Positions 13,662 through 18,151 of a DNA stretch of 18,151 nucleotides are shown here, piece by piece (the first letter of the stretch is position 1; each line of letters begins with the position of its first letter). Source of the stretch: an uncultured Candidatus Melainabacteria bacterium (lineage in GTDB: Bacteria > Cyanobacteriota > Vampirovibrionia > Gastranaerophilales > Gastranaerophilaceae). The DNA is taken from assembly GCA_934754425.1 (NCBI GenBank), contig CAKVIN010000029.1, positions 1 through 18,151 of the forward strand, given 5' to 3'. The translations under genes were made by a program, and so were the position numbers. Under the pieces are notes generated by a model that was not told the DNA's origin, did no database searches, and saw only the letters and a list, made by a program, of their open reading frames with translations.

Positions 13662-13690
13662 AAAATAAAAGCCAATCTCTTGACTGGCTT
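13662..13690 (-). terminator. Terminator of the 15126-13701 unit
   Basis: On the minus strand AAGCCA, a ten-base loop and TGGCTT form a 6-bp stem followed by TTATTTTG, ten bases after the stop of the 13701 gene. Confidence 0.75.
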
Positions 13691-13700
13691 CTACATTTTT

Positions 13701-13955
13701 CTATATTACTTTTGTAATTATATCTTCTAACTCTTTATCAGTAATACCTACATCAATAGGCTTAATATCTGGTGCTTTCTCTACAATCTTATTAAAACCA
13801 TCTGTCAAACCATACATAAATGAATCTCTATCGGGAATACCTGCATGAGTTACTAAGTATCTACCTAAATTTATTACCTCAGTAGTTGTAGCTGTATCCT
13901 CTAATTTATAGACATGTTCCTGTAAAGGACTGCCAAATGTATACTTAACAAACAT
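13701..13955 (-). CDS. Unknown ~84-aa protein downstream of the helix-turn-helix gene
   Basis: I place the start at the ATG at 13955, one base after the upstream TAA and with GGGGTGAG as a possible ribosome site. A longer frame from 13982 would overlap the upstream gene by 26 bases. The protein (MFVKYTFGSPLQEHVYKLED, later DKELEDIITKVI) is small, mixed alpha/beta, without signal peptide or known motif. It shares a transcript with the 15126-13957 gene and is followed by a terminator, so the two products may act together. It has no octamer copy. Confidence 0.7.
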   Translation of the reverse strand: MFVKYTFGSPLQEHVYKLEDTATTTEVINLGRYLVTHAGIPDRDSFMYGLTDGFNKIVEKAPDIKPIDVGITDKELEDIITKVI

Positions 13956-13956
13956 A

Positions 13957-15126
13957 TTACTCACCCCACTCATCGGCTTCACTATTATCTACACAAACTT
14001 CCTGTTTTGTAGGTAATATCTGCTCTCGTTTGTCAGATTTCTTTTGTAACTCTTTCATCTTCTCAATGTAAGAATTTACATCTGCTGATGTATCTGGTGC
14101 TTCTACAGGAGCTGGAGTAGGTGTTGAATCTACCCCTGAGAAACGAGATAAAATCAAATCAATGTCTGCAATTTCATCTCCATCTTTATCTGTTTCTGCT
14201 ACAGGCTTTTCTGGTGCTCTTGTTATACCGAACTCAGCAAGCCTATCATCAAATGTACTCATATACTCTTCTGATGCTTTATCTGCCTCAGCTTGTACTT
14301 GATTATGCCAATCAACTCTCTTTTGAGCTTCTGCTTCTACTCTTGCCTTTTCTTTAGCTAACTCCTGCTGGTAGATTTTATAACTATATGGTCTTACAGG
14401 TTCACCAAATTTATCTTTAATAAGACTAAAATCCTTATATGTTGTAGACATGCGTCTAAACTGTGCCATATAACTAAGGCTATCCTCTAAGGTATTAAAT
14501 AATGGCTTATACTTATTGAAAAGATAATCTACATAATCCATCTTCTTCTCTGTAACTATTCCTGTCTTCTCATCAGTAACTTTAACAGTTACTTCAGTTC
14601 TAAAAATTTTTGCTGCCTTATTGATTGTAGGTAAAGATAAATCTAACTTCTTTGCAATATCAGCTTTTGTACTACCCCTAGACATTTCATAAAAGATTTT
14701 ACAATGATTACGCTCCGCAATATCTTTCATACTATTTCTAATCTTCTCTTTACGCTCTTCCTCTTTTTGCTTAAGCATTTCTTCTGTTGGCTTTTGCTCT
14801 ACCTGTTCTGTCTGTGGTTGAGGATTAGCCTTTTGTGCCTCCTGCTGGGCTTTTAACTTAGCTTCTCTCTTTGCTTTTAATTTCTCTCTATATTTAGCAC
14901 GAATCTCCTCACCGTACATTGCTTCTGCTTCATCAAAAGTCATATAGGCATAGCTTCGACCTACCCCTGATTTAGATTTTGCAAGCAAATTTTCAAAGGT
15001 ACTTATACCTATAACTAATGCTGCATCATCTTTAGTTGTGTATACATTCTTGATGACTTTTCCGTCATCATCTCTATATTCACCTACAATAATATCATCG
15101 AATAATTCGTTATCTACAAAACTCAT
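13957..15126 (-). CDS. Helix-turn-helix and coiled-coil DNA-binding protein (389 aa)
   Basis: Residues ~150-176 (GSTKADIAKKLDLSLPTINK) form a good helix-turn-helix of the resolvase/Hin type. They are preceded by a long charged, probably coiled-coil region (~72-135, rich in K/E/A/Q). A second charged helical region spans ~255-300, and a Pro-rich disordered segment ~335-355 precedes an acidic tail ending EADEWGE. The N-terminal ~60 residues (TTKDDAALVIGISTFENLLA) may form another small DNA-binding fold. Octamer copies: 14961 (SGVG), 14672 (RGS, directly before the helix-turn-helix) and 14130 (SGVD). The start has GAGAGG upstream. It lies beside the repeat region at 15225-15499, so it could be the protein that binds it, as regulator, partition or replication factor; that is inference. 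Confidence 0.72.
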   Translation of the reverse strand: MSFVDNELFDDIIVGEYRDDDGKVIKNVYTTKDDAALVIGISTFENLLAKSKSGVGRSYAYMTFDEAEAMYGEEIRAKYREKLKAKREAKLKAQQEAQKANPQPQTEQVEQKPTEEMLKQKEEERKEKIRNSMKDIAERNHCKIFYEMSRGSTKADIAKKLDLSLPTINKAAKIFRTEVTVKVTDEKTGIVTEKKMDYVDYLFNKYKPLFNTLEDSLSYMAQFRRMSTTYKDFSLIKDKFGEPVRPYSYKIYQQELAKEKARVEAEAQKRVDWHNQVQAEADKASEEYMSTFDDRLAEFGITRAPEKPVAETDKDGDEIADIDLILSRFSGVDSTPTPAPVEAPDTSADVNSYIEKMKELQKKSDKREQILPTKQEVCVDNSEADEWGE

Positions 15127-15176
15127 ATTTTGCTACCTCTCTTTCACAATTTATAAATGATAGTATCACTGCCGTT

Positions 15177-15191
15177 TGAGAATATAATTTG
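15177..15191 (-). promoter_or_regulatory. Shared upstream block, class 1, copy at the 15126 gene
   Basis: The 15-mer CAAATTATATTCTCA is identical to the one at 3846-3832 and lies at nearly the same distance (51 nt) from its start codon. GCAG and ATTTATA further downstream also match, so the promoter regions as a whole are related. No standard -35/-10 pair is evident. Confidence 0.5.
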
Positions 15192-15224
15192 ATATTTAAT
15201 ATGTGAAAAACAACTCAAAAAATT

Positions 15225-15250
15225 AAAAGAGTTTAACTGAGAACTCTTTT
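15225..15250. repeat. Perfect 9-bp inverted repeat beside the array
   Basis: AAAAGAGTT (15225-15233) and AACTCTTTT (15242-15250) flank TAACTGAG. The half-sites match the GAGTT/AACTC dyad of the neighbouring direct repeats, so this may be a further, spread-out copy of the same binding site. A/T runs on both sides would also allow bidirectional termination. Confidence 0.6.
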
Positions 15251-15273
15251 AAAAATGACTCATATAAATTTCT

Positions 15274-15499
15274 AAAAGAGTTAAACTCAGTCATCTCTTT
15301 ATGAAACAGCTCAATAAAAATTTCTAAAAGAGTTAAACTCAGGCAACTGTTTTCTAAACGTCTGTAAAATATACAAGGTCTACAAAATAATAAAATCTAA
15401 AATAGATGAACTGAACAACAGTTTTCTAAATAACTTGAAAAATATAACTAAAAAAGATAAAAGAGTTAAACTCAGCCATCTCTTTATGAAACAACTCAA
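15274..15499. repeat. Direct-repeat array with GAGTTAAACTC dyads
   Basis: The 17-mer AAAAGAGTTAAACTCAG occurs exactly three times, at 15274-15290, 15326-15342 and 15459-15475. Its core GAGTT-A-AACTC is a perfect dyad. The first and third copies extend to a 41-bp repeat (15274-15314 and 15459-15499) with only two differences. A second short repeat, CAAC(T/A)GTTTTCTAAA, is at 15345-15358 and 15416-15429. The layout resembles iterons, a partition site or multiple operators. There is no spacer pattern to suggest CRISPR. Confidence 0.75.
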
Positions 15500-15659
15500 A
15501 CTACCTCTGATTATATTCAAAACCCTTTTCATCTCATAACTACCCCTGATATATAATAAGGTAAAAATACCTGCAGAAATGGTACACGTACAAGACTTAC
15601 TTAAATCACTTTTATCTCCAAGTTTTGAAATGATATAAGGCTATTTATAGCTATCTGCA

Positions 15660-15706
15660 ATAAAAAATAAGAGAAACTACTATGGTTAATAGTAATCTCT
15701 CTTATT
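15660..15706 (-). terminator. Long-stem terminator inside the gene-free region
   Basis: On the minus strand AATAAGAGA and TCTCTTATT enclose an inner stem TACTAT/ATAGTA with loop TAACC, followed by TTTTTATT. It lies ~110 nt beyond the chemoreceptor terminator, so it either backs that one up or ends a short RNA transcribed from about 15790. Confidence 0.75.
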
Positions 15707-15805
15707 TCTTGACTAATACATTTTCTGAAGTAGCTATTATAGTTGGTGCTGATTTTCATTGATTTTTTCGTATATCATAAAATCACAGTTTTAACTACCC
15801 CTGAT

Positions 15806-15839
15806 ATAGAAAGAGCCAGCTCATTTCTGAACTGGCTCT
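15806..15839 (-). terminator. Terminator of the hydrogenase-like chemoreceptor gene
   Basis: On the minus strand AGAGCCAG, a 12-base loop and CTGGCTCT form a perfect 8-bp stem followed by TTCTAT, 33 nt after the stop at 15873. An octamer copy follows at 15795 with its TAG in frame with the gene. Confidence 0.8.
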
Positions 15840-15872
15840 AAATATTATCTATCTTATACTTTTTACAAGCTT

Positions 15873-17771
15873 CTAAATATCTTCCACAGCTACCTGAATT
15901 TCTTCACTCATAGTCTGTATACTTTCCGATTGAGCTGAAATTTCTTCTGTAGTGGCTGCTATATTTGTAACCTTACTACTCATTTCCTCAATACTCTCAA
16001 GTAAATCTGTAATTGACCTTACACTAGCCTCTATCTTCGGAATTGTATCAGCTGACTGTACTTTATTTTGCTCGATTAGCTTCTTTGTGTTGTCTGATAA
16101 ATCCCTAATACTAGATGCTACCACTGCAAAACCTCTACCTGCATCACCTGCCCTTGCTGCCTCTATCGAAGCGTTTAGGCTTAATAAGTTGGTCTGACCT
16201 GCTATATCTGAGATTTCTTCGTTACTGTTGTTATAATCTTTGATAAAATCTGAAAAGACTTCAAGACTACCCCTAATAGCTTGACATTTTTCAGAAATAT
16301 CACTAACTACCTGAGTAATATTAGTTGCATCTTCAGCTGTAATTTCATTGGCTTTAGCTAAATCTACTATACTGGAATTAAGAAGATTGAACTGCTCAAC
16401 TACCCCTGATAGCTTTTGATTATGTAATTCCTGTTCATCAAGATTTTTCTGATGTAACTCTGCTACTTCCTGCTTTTCTAAGTCAGCTACCTTTTTATTG
16501 TAGTAGATACAGTTGTCTTTATTGTTTACACCATTATGGATGGCTTCTACCATCATCTTACAAGTGCTATAACCACAACAGCTACAATTGATACATCTAT
16601 CCTCTGTAGTTTCTTTAAGCAAACTGTTAAAGATTTCATTTTCCTCAACCTTGCTAGGAATGCTCACTTTTACAGATTTATCCTCGTAATTTCTACTGAA
16701 ATCTTCAAGGTTTAAATCTGAGAACTGTCGGTCTAAAGCCTGCCATCTTTCATCATAAGTGAGTGAATTATTCCACGGATTAACTACCCCTGATTTATGA
16801 AAAATACCTCTTTTGACTGGTTCATTTACAATTAAATCTTTTGCTTTTCCAATAGCTAACTCGACAGTTACATCATCAATATTTTCATCAACTGCTGTAC
16901 CTCGTAGACAACCTTTACTGCAATTCAATATATCTACTAAAAATGGTCTCTCATCCTTTCTATCAGTATAAGTATCAAGAAACTTATATGCTTCTGATGT
17001 TCCTTCTACTTGTAATACTGGTACATTGCCAAGAAAGAAATTAACGTTTTCTCTAAGACCACCTGGGTGTGGATAAAGGCTACCTAAGCCATAATCAATC
17101 ACCTCATCATAAGCTTTGGCTGAATGATAACTACCCCTAATAGTACCTAATAATTTCTTAAATGTCACATTATATTTCACATAACCTTTAGTATTTTTAT
17201 CCTTTATCTCATCACCTTTGGCTATACATGGACTGATGAAGCATAAATCCTCAGATACATGCTTATATTTCTTGAGGTATATTGCTTCACACATTAAAGG
17301 GCTCTGCAATGGCATTAACTGTTTGATAAGCTCTGGCTTGTACTTCTCGATGTAGTTAACAATTGCTGGACATGGCTGAGAAATAAGACCTGTCTTACCT
17401 GTTTTCTTGATATATTTAATATACAACCATGTGCATATATCAGCTCCATGTGAAACATTATAGATATCAACTACCCCTAAAGCCTTGAGATAACCATAAA
17501 TCTGCTTGTAATCGTTAGGGTAATTAGCTACAAAAGCTGGAGCTACCAAAATACTTATTTTCTTACCAGCTTTTAAATCGGCTAAAAACTGCTCCGTATT
17601 ATCTTCATAGTCTCTAGCACTATGCTGACAAGCTTTAAAACAAGCTCCACATTTGATACAAGCTTCATCATTAACATCAATAGAACTACCTCTTGACATG
17701 TTTGCAGTTAAAACTGGGCAACTCCGGATGCATTTATTACAACTGACACAATTTTCATTAGTAAATACCAT
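15873..17771 (-). CDS. [FeFe]-hydrogenase-like sensor fused to a chemoreceptor signalling domain
   Basis: Numbering here is from the in-frame TTG at 17783. Residues 12-22 and 42-52 are two [4Fe-4S] ferredoxin motifs (CVSCNKCIRSC, CIKCGACFKAC). The hydrogenase large-subunit domain follows: C138 in QPCP, C186 in SPCIAKGDEI, and C288/C292 in CSKGC keep the four cubane ligands. The TSCCP motif has lost its first Cys (QPCP), normally the proton-transfer residue, so sensing is more likely than catalysis. Residues 397-425 add another cysteine cluster (CINCSCCGYSTC). Residues ~450-636 are a methyl-accepting chemotaxis tip (AGQTNLLSLNASIEAARAGD). There is no membrane segment, hence a soluble redox or H2 sensor. 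I prefer the ATG at 17771 over the TTG, which abuts AAAGGAG. Five octamer copies, two of them read as RGS. Confidence 0.9.
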   Translation of the reverse strand: MVFTNENCVSCNKCIRSCPVLTANMSRGSSIDVNDEACIKCGACFKACQHSARDYEDNTEQFLADLKAGKKISILVAPAFVANYPNDYKQIYGYLKALGVVDIYNVSHGADICTWLYIKYIKKTGKTGLISQPCPAIVNYIEKYKPELIKQLMPLQSPLMCEAIYLKKYKHVSEDLCFISPCIAKGDEIKDKNTKGYVKYNVTFKKLLGTIRGSYHSAKAYDEVIDYGLGSLYPHPGGLRENVNFFLGNVPVLQVEGTSEAYKFLDTYTDRKDERPFLVDILNCSKGCLRGTAVDENIDDVTVELAIGKAKDLIVNEPVKRGIFHKSGVVNPWNNSLTYDERWQALDRQFSDLNLEDFSRNYEDKSVKVSIPSKVEENEIFNSLLKETTEDRCINCSCCGYSTCKMMVEAIHNGVNNKDNCIYYNKKVADLEKQEVAELHQKNLDEQELHNQKLSGVVEQFNLLNSSIVDLAKANEITAEDATNITQVVSDISEKCQAIRGSLEVFSDFIKDYNNSNEEISDIAGQTNLLSLNASIEAARAGDAGRGFAVVASSIRDLSDNTKKLIEQNKVQSADTIPKIEASVRSITDLLESIEEMSSKVTNIAATTEEISAQSESIQTMSEEIQVAVEDI

Positions 17772-17797
17772 AATTAAAATCAACTCCTTTCAAGATA

Positions 17798-17822
17798 AGA
17801 GGTAGCCTCAATGACTACCCCT
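17798..17822 (-). repeat. Intergenic octamer hairpin
   Basis: On the minus strand AGGGGTAG, a loop TCATTGAGG and CTACCTCT pair over eight positions with one G-U. It begins at the stop codon of the 17815 gene and ends before the ribosome site of the chemoreceptor gene. Same family as 578-602 and 1512-1535; no T-run. Confidence 0.6.
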
Positions 17823-18012
17823 GAAAATATGAAACATAAATATTTAATATTACTGAAAAACCTAAAGCTAAAACAAAGTAAACTATAAACTTTGTCATAT
17901 ACTTGTTGTGGTCTTTAGATGTCTTTTCTCCTTCACATATCAACCTATATAAGTTATAGAATACTTGAATGAAAGAAAAGACAGCTACCCCTATAAAGTC
18001 TAGTGCTATCAT
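17815..18012 (-). CDS. Small membrane protein with two transmembrane helices (65 aa)
   Basis: Two hydrophobic segments (residues ~4-24, LDFIGVAVFSFIQVFY, and ~43-62, FIVYFVLALGFSVILNIY) are joined by a short charged loop (CEGEKTSKDHNKY). The start overlaps the upstream gene as ATGA. The stop codon is the TAG of an octamer copy, so the protein ends FQG with CAG GGG TAG. A second copy (17985) encodes IGVA in the first helix. It lies directly ahead of the soluble chemoreceptor gene. A link between the two is possible but unproven. Confidence 0.75.
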   Translation of the reverse strand: MIALDFIGVAVFSFIQVFYNLYRLICEGEKTSKDHNKYMTKFIVYFVLALGFSVILNIYVSYFQG

Positions 18013-18151
18013 AGGCTGTAAGTTCCTAAACGAATACCTATATCACCTGAAACAGTAAAATCATGACCTAGACGTGCTACCATCTCAGCTTTCAAAGCTA
18101 TTCTCTCCTGCTTTTGTTCCTGTATCCTGCTATAAACCAATGACCTTGTAC
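18009..18151 (-). CDS. 3' end of an unknown gene, cut by the window edge
   Basis: The frame is open from the window edge and ends with TGA at 18009-18011, overlapping the next ATG as ATGA. The visible 46 residues run TRSLVYSRIQEQKQERIALK, then AEMVARLGHDFTVSGDIGIR and LGTYSL. A charged helix precedes a short strand-rich tail. The frame and the coupling to the next gene support a real gene; the family cannot be told from this end. Confidence 0.7.
   Translation of the reverse strand, partial: TRSLVYSRIQEQKQERIALKAEMVARLGHDFTVSGDIGIRLGTYSL

Larger units (their letters stand above)
15127..15872. other. 746-bp gene-free regulatory or structural region
   Basis: From left to right: ribosome site and upstream block of the 15126 gene; a perfect hairpin (15225-15250); a repeat array (15274-15499); an octamer copy at 15540; ~110 bp with no visible structure; a long-stem terminator (15666-15706); ~85 bp that may belong to a small RNA; an octamer copy at 15795; and the terminator of the chemoreceptor gene. 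No frame has a convincing ribosome site. The repeats and dyads make it a candidate origin or partition site. Confidence 0.5.
431..17992 (-). repeat. Dispersed, strictly oriented octamer AGGGGTAG (42 copies)
   Basis: On the plus strand the octamer reads CTACCCCT and starts at 431, 595, 1318, 1528, 1755, 2034, 2239, 2730, 3151, 4375, 4741, 5254, 6029, 7273, 8217, 8468, 9080, 9406, 9648, 9762, 10352, 10508, 10904, 11168, 11507, 12307, 12805, 13114, 13411, 13650, 14130, 14672, 14961, 15540, 15795, 16267, 16400, 16794, 17131, 17471, 17815 and 17985. In 29 copies it extends to CTACCCCTGA, and the fuller consensus on the minus strand is WWTCAGGGGTAGTT. I found no AGGGGTAG on the plus strand. Thirty-two copies lie inside genes, one supplies a stop codon and nine are intergenic. 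Near-matches fill the widest gaps (3918, 4038, 6681, 7107, 7625). The function is unknown. Counts are by eye. Confidence 0.95.

Noticed and set aside
15274..15499. Repeat array considered as CRISPR
   Set aside because: The repeats are irregularly spaced, contain a short dyad core and lack uniform spacers; no cas gene is present.
15601..15759. Minus-strand 52-codon frame (MKISTNYNSYF...) in the gene-free region
   Set aside because: It has no ribosome site, and the long terminator hairpin at 15666-15706 runs through it, so it is more likely non-coding.
15952..16197. Plus-strand open frame of 81 codons with hydrophobic stretches
   Set aside because: It is antisense to the strongly conserved chemotaxis tip and has no ribosome site.
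431..17992. Octamer considered as a DNA uptake sequence like those of Neisseria or Haemophilus
   Set aside because: Uptake sequences occur on both strands and often as inverted pairs in terminators; here the inverted copy is absent and seems avoided.
431..17992. Octamer considered as a conserved SGVV protein motif
   Set aside because: Nine copies are intergenic, one supplies a stop codon, three are read in another frame, and the host proteins are unrelated.

Overview
The window looks like part of a large mobile or extrachromosomal element (megaplasmid, phage-plasmid or large phage) of a strictly anaerobic, AT-rich Firmicute of the Clostridia type. I infer this from the low G+C, strong AGGAGG ribosome sites, a ferredoxin/[FeFe]-hydrogenase-like chemoreceptor, a BspA-like leucine-rich-repeat protein, a D12-class DNA adenine methylase, an IS607-type insertion sequence and many unrecognised small paralogous genes. 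No phage structural, conjugation or replication gene is recognisable. Every gene I accept is on the minus strand.

Layout, in transcription order (right to left): (1) 18151-15873: the end of an unknown gene, a small two-helix membrane protein and a hydrogenase-like/chemoreceptor fusion, then a terminator at 15812-15839. (2) 15872-15127: a 746-bp gene-free region with a strong hairpin terminator and an array of repeats and dyads. (3) 15126-13701: a helix-turn-helix/coiled-coil protein and a small protein. (4) 13594-11531: a long D12-class methylase behind a promoter whose spacer is a perfect palindrome. (5) 11327-10104: a secreted acidic protein. (6) 9918-6263: one long operon of three KOW-like paralogs, an unknown, an HD-GYP phosphodiesterase and two unknowns. 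(7) 5799-4202: an IS607-type element, with a TnpB whose active site is intact and a TnpA that has lost its catalytic residues; about 420 bp of non-coding sequence follow. (8) 3780-2745: three translationally coupled unknowns. (9) 2616-174: four small paralogous genes behind a consensus promoter, ending in a perfect hairpin terminator.

The dominant signal is not a gene. The octamer AGGGGTAG (usually WWTCAGGGGTAGTT) occurs 42 times by my count on the minus strand and never on the plus strand, about every 430 bp, in coding and non-coding DNA alike. It is written into proteins mostly as SGV[V/A/D/G], sometimes as RGS, and in the frame where it would create TAG it is replaced by GGGTAC/GGGTAT. It also serves as a stop codon, sits in frame behind stop codons and forms one arm of hairpins whose other arm always avoids the inverted octamer. 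This implies selection on an oriented nucleic-acid signal across the whole element. Candidate roles, none proven, are a directional DNA translocation, segregation or packaging signal, a Chi-like site, a self-recognition mark, or an RNA-level site on every transcript.
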